The position numbers and the translations under genes were made by a program. Source: Marivita hallyeonensis (GTDB lineage Bacteria > Pseudomonadota > Alphaproteobacteria > Rhodobacterales > Rhodobacteraceae). From it: a stretch of DNA of 64,000 nt. Position 1 is the first letter of the stretch; each line of letters starts with the position of its first letter. This document shows positions 1 through 7,978 of the stretch, in pieces. The notes under the pieces were generated by a model that was not told where the DNA came from, did not search any database, and was given only the letters and a program-made list of their open reading frames with translations. Location of the stretch: assembly GCF_900129875.1 (NCBI RefSeq), contig NZ_FQXC01000003.1, positions 186,001 to 250,000 on the forward strand, in the 5' to 3' direction.

Positions 1-689
1 TGAACATGGTGCTTTATGGGCACTTCCGGTCAGAGCACCTGTTGGTCCACCACCGCTACGTTGGAACCCCGCGCGATCCGGTGACGGCACGATATAATGA
101 GAGTTTCTGGCGGTTCTACCCGCGTGTCCTGAAGGGATGCCTGCTGTCTTCGTTCCGGGCCGAGCGGGACATGCTGGCTCGCAAGAAGCTTCCCTGGTGG
201 CATCAAAGCAATCCCTTCTGGCGTTATTGGGGGCTGCAGCTCGCCTTCCTCGTGCTGGCGTTTTTGCTTGGCGGCTGGCTCGGTGTCTTGGTCTTCGTGC
301 TTCAGGCGGTGGCGGCGATCTTTCAATTGGAATTGGTCAACTATGTCGAACACTACGGGTTGACGCGAAAGCATTTGGGTGACGGCAAATACGAACATGT
401 GAAGCCACGCCACAGTTGGAATGCGTCCCACAAGGCGTCAAACTGGTTCCTGATCAACCTGCAGCGCCACTCGGACCACCATTACAAGCCTGATCGCCGC
501 TTTCCGCTTTTGCAGACCTACGACGAAGAAGACGCGCCGCAACTGCCTTACGGGTACCCGGTGATGACCTTCTTCGCACTGTTCCCGCGCAAATGGCGCG
601 CGATGATGAACCCGCGGGTTCAGGCCTGGCGAAAGAAGTATTACCCGGAGATCGAAGACTGGTCCCGATACAACAAGTTGCGCGCCTGA
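1..689 (+). CDS. alkB: Alkane 1-monooxygenase (AlkB), C-terminal part
   Basis: Integral-membrane non-haem di-iron hydroxylase that oxidises terminal methyl groups of medium-chain alkanes to 1-alkanols. The open frame runs through the left edge, so this is the 3' part only; the ATG at position 6 is internal. Visible are the second histidine box (EHLLVHH), the NYVEHYGL box and the third histidine box LQRHSDHH. The first box, HELxHK, would lie upstream. A hydrophobic segment sits between the second box and the NYVEHYGL box. AlkB needs rubredoxin and a rubredoxin reductase; the flavoprotein at 1423 belongs to a related reductase superfamily, but no rubredoxin gene is visible, so a partnership is speculative. 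Confidence 0.93.
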   Translation, partial: NMVLYGHFRSEHLLVHHRYVGTPRDPVTARYNESFWRFYPRVLKGCLLSSFRAERDMLARKKLPWWHQSNPFWRYWGLQLAFLVLAFLLGGWLGVLVFVLQAVAAIFQLELVNYVEHYGLTRKHLGDGKYEHVKPRHSWNASHKASNWFLINLQRHSDHHYKPDRRFPLLQTYDEEDAPQLPYGYPVMTFFALFPRKWRAMMNPRVQAWRKKYYPEIEDWSRYNKLRA

Positions 690-711
690 ACGACATCAGC
701 GTTCAACACGA

Positions 712-736
712 AAGGAGGGCAATTTACGTCCTCCTT
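712..736. terminator. Weak hairpin between convergent alkB and peroxiredoxin
   Basis: Perfect 7-bp inverted repeat AAGGAGG / CCTCCTT with an 11-nt loop lies 23 bp after the alkB stop. There is no T-run, so this is only a candidate bidirectional terminator. The rest of the 690-839 gap is AT-richer than its surroundings and holds no gene I can see. Confidence 0.3.
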
Positions 737-839
737 CACTAGAATTTACTGGAGAGCGTCAAAAAACTTCGTACGAAGTTTCTTCTGCATTCCCTAATAA
801 ATTCTTGGGTTTCGTTTGAAGACAAGCGTTTGCCAGTCT

Positions 840-1328
840 TCAAAGCTCTTCTAGAAGGGCTTCACCACCGGACACTTCGCAGACGCCCGGGCTTTCTTCG
901 ACATGCAGCGCCGTAACCTTCCCATCATCGACAATCATCGCATAGCGCTTCGACCGTCCCATCAAACCTGCCGGTGGGGCATCAAAGTCCATACCCATCG
1001 CTTTGGTGAACGTGCTTTGCGCGTCTCCCAGCATGGTGATCCCGGCCGCCGTGGCACCCGTCGACTCGCCCCAGGCCTGCAGGACAAACGGATCGTTCAC
1101 CGCCACACAGATGATTTCGTCGATGCCTTTTGCCTCGAACTGGTCCTTCGTCCGAATGAAACTTGGCACATGGGCCGAGTGGCATGTCGGGGTGAACGCG
1201 CCTGGAACCGCAAACACGACCAGTTTCTTGCCTTTGGCGTGGTCGGCCAATGACACCGTTTCGGGGCCATCGCTGCCCATTTTCACCAGATCCGCTTGCG
1301 GCAGTTTATCGCCGAGTGCAATCGTCAT
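840..1328 (-). CDS. Peroxiredoxin, Prx5/PrxII type
   Basis: 162-residue thiol peroxidase that reduces hydrogen peroxide and organic hydroperoxides in the cytosol, usually with glutathione/glutaredoxin or thioredoxin as reductant. The active-site stretch PGAFTPTCH places the peroxidatic cysteine at C49. C74 matches the second conserved cysteine of the PrxII group (C51/C76 in the plant enzymes), and C150 is an extra one. Length fits a lone Prx5 domain without the fused glutaredoxin seen in hybrid forms. Monocistronic; divergent from the flavoprotein at 1423. Confidence 0.93.
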   Translation of the reverse strand: MTIALGDKLPQADLVKMGSDGPETVSLADHAKGKKLVVFAVPGAFTPTCHSAHVPSFIRTKDQFEAKGIDEIICVAVNDPFVLQAWGESTGATAAGITMLGDAQSTFTKAMGMDFDAPPAGLMGRSKRYAMIVDDGKVTALHVEESPGVCEVSGGEALLEEL

Positions 1329-1422
1329 GTTGTGTCCCTCGCTCTAGAATTGCATTTCCGATGTCCTGCCATATAGGGTCGCGCCGAACCAGACCAATGG
1401 CAGTTCGGAAAAAGGGGCACAG

Positions 1423-2634
1423 ATGGGCCATCTCATTGTTGTCGGGGCCGGACAGGCCGGCGCGTCTTGCGTCGCTCGCTTGCGTGCGAAAGGTTTCGAC
1501 GGTGACATCACCCTGATCGGTGAAGAGCCTGTGCCGCCTTATCAGCGCCCCCCCCTGTCGAAAGCGTATCTTCTGGGAGACATGGACCGCGAGCGGCTCT
1601 ACCTGCGGCCGCGCGAGTTCTATGCAGACCAGAACATCGTTCTCCGTCTTGGCAAACCTGTCACGAAGATCGACCCACAGGCGCAAACCGTACAGGTCGG
1701 GGAAGAGGTTCTGCAATATGATGAACTTGTCCTCACGACCGGATCCAGACCGCGCAGGCTGCCCGCCGCGATCGGGGGTGATCTTGACGGGGTGATGGTC
1801 GTCCGTGCGATTGCAGATGTGGACGCGATGGCGCCCTGGTTTATCGAAGGTGCGAGGCTTCTGATCGTTGGCGGCGGATATATCGGGCTGGAAGCGGCGG
1901 CCGTCGCAGCCAAGCTTGGACTGCGCGTCACGTTGGTTGAAATGGCCGACCGCATCCTGCAACGGGTTGCGTCGCCGGAAACGTCCGATTTCTTCCGCGA
2001 TCTGCACACCGCACACGGCGTTTATATCCGCGAAGGTGTCGGCCTTTCCAGGTTGATCGGGACGGGCCGCAAAGTGTCGGGGGCTGTTCTGAGCGACGGT
2101 AGCACGCTCGACGTCGATTTCGTCATCGTCGGCGTGGGCATCACGCCAGACACGCGCCTCGCCGAAAGTGCGGGTCTGATCTTGGAGAATGGTATCCGCA
2201 CCGACGACCACAGTCGCACATCGGACCCGCATATCTGGGCGGCAGGCGATTGCGCGTCGTTTCCGTGGAAGGGGACTCAACTTCGTCTCGAAAGCGTTGG
2301 CAACGCGATCGATCAGGCGGAATGTGTGGCGGATAACATCCTCGGCGCGAACAAGCGCTACGAGGCAAAGCCGTGGTTCTGGTCGGACCAGTTCGATATC
2401 AAGCTGCAGATCGCGGGGTTGAATACGGGCTATGATCGGATTGTCACCCGGAAGAGCGATGATGGCGCGCAGTCGCATTGGTACTTCGCTGGCGACACGC
2501 TTCTTGCCATCGACGCGATGAACGATCCGCGCGCCTACATGGTGGGCAAACGGCTGATCGAAGCGGGCAAGTCGCCAAGCGCGGAAGCCGTTGCCGATCC
2601 CGGGTCAGACCTCAAAGCCCTACTGAAAGCGTGA
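1423..2634 (+). CDS. FAD-dependent NAD(P)H:ferredoxin reductase family protein
   Basis: 403 residues with the fold of ferredoxin/rubredoxin reductases such as putidaredoxin and rhodocoxin reductase. The N-terminal FAD dinucleotide motif GAGQAG is at residues 8-13, a second nucleotide motif GGGYIG at 150-155 should bind NAD(P)H, and the second FAD contact AAGDC is near 273-277. A C-terminal reductase dimerisation domain follows. Such enzymes pass electrons from NADH to a 2Fe-2S ferredoxin or rubredoxin serving a P450 or oxygenase. No ferredoxin or P450 lies next to it, so the partner is unknown. It overlaps rsmD by 4 bp (GTGA), implying coupled translation. Confidence 0.88.
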   Translation: MGHLIVVGAGQAGASCVARLRAKGFDGDITLIGEEPVPPYQRPPLSKAYLLGDMDRERLYLRPREFYADQNIVLRLGKPVTKIDPQAQTVQVGEEVLQYDELVLTTGSRPRRLPAAIGGDLDGVMVVRAIADVDAMAPWFIEGARLLIVGGGYIGLEAAAVAAKLGLRVTLVEMADRILQRVASPETSDFFRDLHTAHGVYIREGVGLSRLIGTGRKVSGAVLSDGSTLDVDFVIVGVGITPDTRLAESAGLILENGIRTDDHSRTSDPHIWAAGDCASFPWKGTQLRLESVGNAIDQAECVADNILGANKRYEAKPWFWSDQFDIKLQIAGLNTGYDRIVTRKSDDGAQSHWYFAGDTLLAIDAMNDPRAYMVGKRLIEAGKSPSAEAVADPGSDLKALLKA

Positions 2635-3203
2635 GGATCATCGCGGGCCTCTATCGCGGACGGCCTCTGGCAAACGTCGGCAAAGGCGACCCCGCCGCGC
2701 ATCTGCGACCGACCACCGACCGCGTGCGCGAGAGCCTGTTCAATATGCTGGGCGGCGGTCGCTTTGGCGAACCGTTCGAGGGCGCGACCGTGCTCGATCT
2801 ATTTGCGGGCACCGGCGCATTGGGTCTTGAAGCCATGTCGCGTGGCGCGGCAAGTGTTGTGTTTGTCGACGACGGGCGCAAAGCCGTGTCGCTCATAAAA
2901 GCCAACATCAAGAACCTTGAGTGCCCCGATGCGCGTGTCATCCAGCGCGATGCCACACGTCTTCCGCCGTGCGACACCGAACCCGCGAACCTCGTTTTTC
3001 TTGACCCGCCTTACGGTAAGTCGCTTGGGCAAAAGGCGCTTGCGTCAGCGATGGACAAGGGATGGCTGGCCGAAGGAGCCTTGGTCGTCTGGGAAGAGAT
3101 CGCGCCACAGATGGCTCCGGACGGGTTCACACGTTTGGACACCCGCCGCTACGGCGACACGCATGTGACCGTCTTGCGCTTTGGGAACGCTGCGTCTGTG
3201 TGA
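2631..3203 (+). CDS. rsmD: 16S rRNA (guanine966-N2)-methyltransferase RsmD
   Basis: SAM-dependent methyltransferase that modifies G966 of 16S rRNA. The GTG at 2631 is chosen because it overlaps the upstream stop and gives the family's usual N-terminus (RIIAGLYRGRPL); the frame is open further upstream but that part is the other gene. The SAM-binding motif LDLFAGTG is at residues 55-62 and the catalytic DPPY at 125-128, the usual (D/N)PPY of N-methyltransferases. 190 residues, typical length. Confidence 0.94.
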   Translation: MRIIAGLYRGRPLANVGKGDPAAHLRPTTDRVRESLFNMLGGGRFGEPFEGATVLDLFAGTGALGLEAMSRGAASVVFVDDGRKAVSLIKANIKNLECPDARVIQRDATRLPPCDTEPANLVFLDPPYGKSLGQKALASAMDKGWLAEGALVVWEEIAPQMAPDGFTRLDTRRYGDTHVTVLRFGNAASV

Positions 3204-3215
3204 TAGGCTCCGACC

Positions 3216-3392
3216 ATGTCGAGTTTTGTGCCCACATTCCAAGATGTCCGCGCGACGGACAACGCATCGCGCGCAGAGACGAAACCGCCCGCCAAAGGCG
3301 GGCCGGTTCTCATGGCCGACTGCATCACGCCCGTGGCGGGCGAGACGCTTCTTTCGCTCTTGTGGAAACGTTGGGACAAAGAGGAGATATAG
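3216..3392 (+). CDS. Possible small protein, 58 residues, unknown
   Basis: A 58-codon ATG frame begins 12 bp after the rsmD stop and ends in the palindromic element at 3389. The product begins MSSFVPTFQDV, is hydrophilic at first, then contains PVLMADCITPVAG and ends in a basic/acidic tail LLWKRWDKEEI. No transmembrane segment or recognised domain. The short distance to rsmD and the reading frame filling the gap argue that it is real; there is no strong ribosome binding site and I do not recognise the family. Confidence 0.35.
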   Translation: MSSFVPTFQDVRATDNASRAETKPPAKGGPVLMADCITPVAGETLLSLLWKRWDKEEI

Positions 3393-3416
3393 GCCGGACA
3401 GGACTGTCCGACCTAT
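3389..3416. repeat. 28-bp palindromic element, copy 1
   Basis: Arms ATAGGCCGGACA (3389-3400) and TGTCCGACCTAT (3405-3416) pair at 11 of 12 positions around the loop GGAC. It lies between the convergent 58-residue ORF and dctP and overlaps the ORF's stop. A related element with the same right arm and the same 12-bp arm length is at 56744. It probably acts as a bidirectional terminator. Confidence 0.55.
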
Positions 3417-3422
3417 CAGCGT

Positions 3423-4472
3423 TCACCCATCCGTGCCGACGGCAGCGCCGCGTGTGGCTGCGACTGCGGCGCGTGCATCTTCGACAAGCCGCACAGCATC
3501 CAGTCCGCGTTCCGTCATCTCTGCAATCCAGTCTTGCGTGACCTCTTCGCCCAGCGCAACGATGCGCGCGGTTTCAACCTCGCTCAGCGTGGCGATCTCA
3601 TTTCCCGCATCTTCCATCAGCATACGCCCAACGCGGTCGCCGGTGTCATGCGCCCGACCTGCCATGGCAGAGGTCTCGAGTCCAGAATTCGCGTCGATCA
3701 CCGCCTTCAGATCATCCGGCAGCGCGTTGTAGCTGTCCTTGTTCATCGCCCAGATGAAGTAGAGATTGTAGAGCGACTTATCACCCGCAACATCCGTGTG
3801 GCTGTCGGTCAACTCGTCGAGTTTGAGCGACGGAGACATCTCCCACGTGATCACGCCCCCATCGACCACGCCTTTCGACAATGCCTCGGGAAACTGCGGA
3901 ACCGGCAGACCAATCGGTTCAGCACCCAACTTGTCAAGAAGCAACGTCGCCGGGCGCGACGGACCGCGCAGCTTCAGACCTGCAAAATCCTCAACCTTTG
4001 CCACGGCATCACCTGTCTTGTGCACGATGCCCGGGCCGTGCATGTGCGCTGCAATCAGATGCACATCGGCGAAATCATCCATCAGGTGTTTCTGGGTGAA
4101 CTCCCACGCAGCGCGCGAAGCTTCCTCGGCGCTTTTGGTCACCATAAAGGGCAGTTCCATCGCCTCTGCTTCGGGGAAGCGACCGGGCGTGTAGCCGGGG
4201 ATGACCCAACCGCCGTCAATCACACCGTCCTTGATGAGATCATATTGCGCCGGGGCTTTGCCGCCGAGCTGCATGAACGGATAGACCTCGATCTTGATCC
4301 GACCGTTCGATTCGGTCTCCACCTTTTCGACCCACGGATCGAGGAAGTATTTCGGATTGGCCGAGTTTGGCGACACAAAGTGCTGGAATCGTAGTGTCAC
4401 GTCCTGCGCAATGCCGGTTGTTGCTGTCATGCCAAGAATGGCGGCGAGTGCGGCAGTCTTGAGAAATGTCAT
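3423..4472 (-). CDS. dctP: TRAP transporter substrate-binding protein (DctP family)
   Basis: 349-residue periplasmic solute-binding protein of a tripartite ATP-independent transporter, which normally brings in carboxylates or related organic acids together with DctQ and DctM membrane subunits. The ATG at 4472 is chosen over an in-frame start further upstream because AGGAGGCG precedes it at proper spacing and a signal peptide follows at once (hydrophobic core about residues 5-20, Ala-rich exit near TGIAQ). The DctP fold is clear (LRFQHFVSPNS near the N-terminus, LKLRGPSRP in the middle). No dctQ or dctM lies beside it, so it is an orphan whose membrane partners must be elsewhere. A Fur-like palindrome lies upstream. 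Confidence 0.92.
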   Translation of the reverse strand: MTFLKTAALAAILGMTATTGIAQDVTLRFQHFVSPNSANPKYFLDPWVEKVETESNGRIKIEVYPFMQLGGKAPAQYDLIKDGVIDGGWVIPGYTPGRFPEAEAMELPFMVTKSAEEASRAAWEFTQKHLMDDFADVHLIAAHMHGPGIVHKTGDAVAKVEDFAGLKLRGPSRPATLLLDKLGAEPIGLPVPQFPEALSKGVVDGGVITWEMSPSLKLDELTDSHTDVAGDKSLYNLYFIWAMNKDSYNALPDDLKAVIDANSGLETSAMAGRAHDTGDRVGRMLMEDAGNEIATLSEVETARIVALGEEVTQDWIAEMTERGLDAVRLVEDARAAVAATRGAAVGTDG

Positions 4473-4550
4473 GATCTGCGCCTCCTGTATGGTGTCTGAA
4501 AAGTCGCGCTGCACCGCAGCACGCGCCATAGGTATGAGACCCAGCATCCA

Positions 4551-4569
4551 GTTGCAAATCATTCTCAAC
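4551..4569. promoter_or_regulatory. Candidate Fur/Mur-type operator
   Basis: The 19-mer GTTGCAAATCATTCTCAAC matches its own reverse complement at 7 of 9 arm pairs around a central base, and on the minus strand it contains GAGAATGATTTGCA, which resembles Fur-superfamily boxes. It lies 79 bp upstream of the dctP start and about 160 bp upstream of the divergent MBL gene. No further promoter elements are assigned in the 4473-4729 gap. Confidence 0.4.
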
Positions 4570-4729
4570 TTCTTGGCTGATCAGAAATTCTGCATCGCAC
4601 TGATTAATCTCCTAAAACCAGACATGAGGGGGAATTCAAGATGCGGTTTCCCCATCGTCTTTCGGAATTGCAGCACGCTGAACAGTCATGTTATTCACAA
4701 AACTGAATTTATCTCTGGGAGGAGACACC

Positions 4730-5698
4730 ATGCTGATGCGCCCGACCCGCCGCGCGTTCCTGAAAACCTTGGCCGCGATGCCAGCATTTGCCCTGCCCGG
4801 TGCCAAAGCAATGGCCAGCCTTGGCGCCCCTGAAGACGGTAATCCGGCGCATTTCCGGTTCACCCTCGGCGAGGCCAAGATTACGGTGGTGTCCGACGGT
4901 TTCTTCTCTCTTCCGACAACCGGCATCGGCGTCAACACCGACCCCGTGGTCGTGCAGGATTTTCTGAAATCACACTACCTCGCACCGGACATGAACTACG
5001 CCCACACCAACCATCTGTACGTCGAGCTTGGCGATGCGCGTGTGCTTGTCGATGTCGGTTCGGGAAACCGGTTTTTCGACACCACGGGACGGCTTTGGGG
5101 AAACTTGGAAGCCGCAGGCATAGACCCGATGGGCGTGACCCATGTCGTCATTACCCACGCCCATCCCGATCACATCTGGGGTGTGCGCGATGATTTCGAC
5201 GAAGCAATCGTACCGGATGCTGCCTATTTCCTCGGGCAAGCAGAATATGATTACTGGATGCAGGAGGGCCTCGCTTCTCAAGTTCCTCCGGCGATGCAGC
5301 AATTCGTCGTTGGGGCACAGAACTCCATCAATGTGGATGGCGCCGAGTGGCAACTGGTTTCAGACGGGTTCGAAGTCGCGCCAGGGGTTCGCGTCATCGA
5401 CACACCGGGACACACGCCCGGCCACATGGCTGTGGTCGTGGAAAGCAACGGACAGCAGTTGATTGCCCTGGGCGATGCCATGACCCATGCCTACACCAAC
5501 TTCGCACATCCGGATTGGTACAATGAATTCGACACGGACGGTGCACAGACCGTCGCGACCCGTAGGCGGTTGCTGGACATGGCCGCCGCAGATCGCATGG
5601 CTGTGCTTGGCTACCACTTCCCCTTCCCGGGCGTCGGTCACGTCATGCGCGATGGCAACAGCTACAGCTTTGTGCCGGCGCTCTGGCGTTTCGACTAG
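4730..5698 (+). CDS. Tat-exported metallo-beta-lactamase-fold hydrolase
   Basis: 322 residues. The ATG at 4730 follows GGGAGGAG and opens directly on a twin-arginine signal (TRRAFLK at residues 6-12, then a hydrophobic stretch), so the protein is exported folded to the periplasm. The MBL metal motif THAHPDH is at residues 142-148, later ligands are in DTPGHTPGH and LGDAMTHA. The substrate cannot be read from sequence; relatives include lactonases, sulfatases and glyoxalase-II-like enzymes. Tat export fits a protein that takes its metal in the cytosol. It is divergent from dctP and its stop overlaps the MFS stop by 4 bp. Confidence 0.9.
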   Translation: MLMRPTRRAFLKTLAAMPAFALPGAKAMASLGAPEDGNPAHFRFTLGEAKITVVSDGFFSLPTTGIGVNTDPVVVQDFLKSHYLAPDMNYAHTNHLYVELGDARVLVDVGSGNRFFDTTGRLWGNLEAAGIDPMGVTHVVITHAHPDHIWGVRDDFDEAIVPDAAYFLGQAEYDYWMQEGLASQVPPAMQQFVVGAQNSINVDGAEWQLVSDGFEVAPGVRVIDTPGHTPGHMAVVVESNGQQLIALGDAMTHAYTNFAHPDWYNEFDTDGAQTVATRRRLLDMAAADRMAVLGYHFPFPGVGHVMRDGNSYSFVPALWRFD

Positions 5699-6882
5699 GC
5701 CCGCGCGGCACGCAAGTTCGCGGCGCGATGTGATGCGAGGATGTGCACCAAAGCGCCCAGCGCTGCACATCCGGCCGCAGCGCCCAGCCACGTGATCCCC
5801 GCCGCCGACTGCACGGCTCCGCCAAGCGCCGATCCCACAGCAGTGCCGATGTAGATCGCCGCCGCATTCAGCGCCAAAACGACCGCTGCGATGCTCGGTG
5901 CGAGGTTCAGAAGCCGCACTTGCTGCGGCGCCATGAACGACCAGCCCATCACTGACCAAGCGAACACAAGGGCCAAAAGAACCCACGGAGCCATCGGCAA
6001 ACCCGAAAAGGCGGGCATCAGAAGGATTTGGGCAAGGCAGAGGATAACCAGTGATTTCACCGATCCAAGCCGATCCGTGAGCCATCCGCCCATCAGATTG
6101 CCGACAACAGCCCCGGCACCGAATACGAGCAGCACCAATGTGATCCCGTCCCGTCCGTAGCCCATCGTCTCTTCGAGCAATGGCGCAAGATAGGTGTAAA
6201 GCACATAGATCGCGCCCAGAAAGCTCGCGGTAAAGAGCACCGCTCCCATCACCAAACCGTTTTTCAACGCCTGACCCAGATCCGCCAGGGACACTGGTTT
6301 GAACCGCAATCCAGCGGGGACCCGCACCCAGATCAGCACCGTTGCAGCCAAAGCGAGGACCACCACGATCCAGAACGCGGCGCGCCATCCAAAGGTGAAG
6401 GACACCCAGCTGCCAACAGGCACGCCAAGCACTTGCGCGAAAGTCAGCCCGAAATAGAAGGCCGCGATGGACTTGCCCTGCGTCGATTTCGGGGCCAGTG
6501 CCGCGACCACCGCTGCGCCAACCGGCGTCACAACGCCTGCACCCGCTGCAGCCAGTGCGCGCGCCGCATAAAGCAATGTCAGGTTCGTGGCCACTGCAGA
6601 CAAAAGAGCCGCCAGTGCAAAAATCGCCATACCCGCCGCCAGTACGCGCCGCCGCCCGACACGGCCCGTCAGCGACACCAACAGCGGTGAGAGCACGGCG
6701 TATGCCAATGCGTAGGCGGTCATTGTCCCGCCCGCTGCCGCGGTGCTGGCGTCCAGATCGGCGGCCAGCAAGGGCACCATCCCGATGACCACGAACGCGC
6801 CCATGCCGATCACGAAATTGCAGCCGGACAGAAGGGCGATCAGACCCACGGGCAATTGCGGCTGATCCGGATTGGATGTCAT
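5695..6882 (-). CDS. MFS transporter, drug/sugar-efflux (DHA1-like) type
   Basis: 395 residues with about 12 hydrophobic helices. The segment LLVSLTGRVGRRRVL is the family's loop 2-3 signature, repeated in weaker form as WLTDRLGSVKSL in the second half. It resembles the AraJ/YdhP-like efflux branch. Its start overlaps the sua5 stop (ATGA), so both are translated from one transcript; a role linked to sua5 is not implied. Substrate unknown. Confidence 0.88.
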   Translation of the reverse strand: MTSNPDQPQLPVGLIALLSGCNFVIGMGAFVVIGMVPLLAADLDASTAAAGGTMTAYALAYAVLSPLLVSLTGRVGRRRVLAAGMAIFALAALLSAVATNLTLLYAARALAAAGAGVVTPVGAAVVAALAPKSTQGKSIAAFYFGLTFAQVLGVPVGSWVSFTFGWRAAFWIVVVLALAATVLIWVRVPAGLRFKPVSLADLGQALKNGLVMGAVLFTASFLGAIYVLYTYLAPLLEETMGYGRDGITLVLLVFGAGAVVGNLMGGWLTDRLGSVKSLVILCLAQILLMPAFSGLPMAPWVLLALVFAWSVMGWSFMAPQQVRLLNLAPSIAAVVLALNAAAIYIGTAVGSALGGAVQSAAGITWLGAAAGCAALGALVHILASHRAANLRAARA

Positions 6883-7841
6883 CTGGAATAGTCGTCGCGC
6901 GGCGCGGCGGCCCGGGTCAACCGGTCATTGATCGCGATACCAAGCCCGTGATGCGGTATTGGTGTCACGGCGATGGTCGTGGCGCCGGTCGCATCAAGCT
7001 GGTGCATGTAGTCAAACAGGTGCGCCGCCGCTTCGACCAAATCTTCCTTTTCCGATAGGTTCAGGTCGCACTCGACATCGCCAAAGCCCAGTCGCGCCTC
7101 GTTTGGCAACCATTCGGTCGCATTCAACCGCACACGCGCGTCAGGCGCATAGTGAGACGCAAGTTGGCCCGGCGACGAAATGGCGTCAGCGTTCTTTCGG
7201 ATCGCGATGTGGTGGCCGAGAACTTCAGCCAATTGATCTTCCGTCACACCGCCCGGTCGCAGCAGGACAGGATGATCAGACAATCCGACAATGGTCGACT
7301 CGAGGCCCACAGGACACGCGCCGCCATCCAGCACCGCGTCGACCCGATCACCCAAACCATCGACGACATGCGCTGCTTTGGTCGGGCTGATCTGGCCAGA
7401 CCGGTTGGCAGACGGCGCTGCCACCGGCCCCCCGAATGCCCGCAGCAAGGTTTGCGCAGTGGGATGCGCAGGGACGCGGATCGCAAGCGTGTTCAATCCG
7501 GCCGACACCAACCGCGAGATTGGCGACCCGGCCCGGCGCGGCAGCACAAAGGTAAGCGGGCCGGGCCAAAAGGCGTGTGCCAGGTCCTCTGCCGCATCCG
7601 TCCAGTCCACATGCGCGCGCGCCGCTTCCACATCCGGGAAGTGGACGATCAAGGGATTGAAACTCGGCCGGCCCTTGGATTCGAAAATCCGTGCAACGGC
7701 GGTGTCGTTGCAGGCGTCCGCACCAAGCCCGTAGACCGTCTCGGTAGGGAACGCGACAAGACCACCGTCCCGCAAAACGGATGCCGCTTTCGCGCAATCC
7801 TGCTCGGTATCGGACAGGATCTGCAGACTGGAGGAGGTCAT
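6879..7841 (-). CDS. sua5: L-threonylcarbamoyladenylate synthase, Sua5 type
   Basis: Makes threonylcarbamoyl-AMP from threonine, bicarbonate and ATP, the first step of the universal t6A37 tRNA modification. The YrdC domain covers about residues 1-195, with the nucleotide-binding KGRPSFNPLIVH and APSANRSG motifs. The remaining ~120 residues form the Sua5 C-terminal domain, so this is the long form rather than TsaC. The start at ATG 7841 is chosen because the family begins just before the YrdC core; an in-frame ATG 99 bp upstream would add a 33-residue extension that looks non-coding. Confidence 0.93.
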   Translation of the reverse strand: MTSSSLQILSDTEQDCAKAASVLRDGGLVAFPTETVYGLGADACNDTAVARIFESKGRPSFNPLIVHFPDVEAARAHVDWTDAAEDLAHAFWPGPLTFVLPRRAGSPISRLVSAGLNTLAIRVPAHPTAQTLLRAFGGPVAAPSANRSGQISPTKAAHVVDGLGDRVDAVLDGGACPVGLESTIVGLSDHPVLLRPGGVTEDQLAEVLGHHIAIRKNADAISSPGQLASHYAPDARVRLNATEWLPNEARLGFGDVECDLNLSEKEDLVEAAAHLFDYMHQLDATGATTIAVTPIPHHGLGIAINDRLTRAAAPRDDYSR

Positions 7842-7978
7842 ATCTTGTGACGCCGCGTTTTTGTTGATGGCACCCCCGGCTTTCGGCAGGGTCTGCACAA
7901 TAGATTGCGGATGCATATCGCTCGCACCCTTGATTGCCAAGCAAATGCCGTCCGGACCAAAACCTCTGGAGAGCCGAC

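Noticed and set aside
1306-2478. 390-codon minus-strand frame opposite the flavoprotein
   Set aside because: Shadow frame; starts inside the reductase and overlaps the peroxiredoxin start.
1-2634. alkB and the flavoprotein at 1423 as a rubredoxin-reductase system
   Set aside because: A convergent peroxiredoxin lies between them and no rubredoxin gene is visible, so linkage is too weak to claim.
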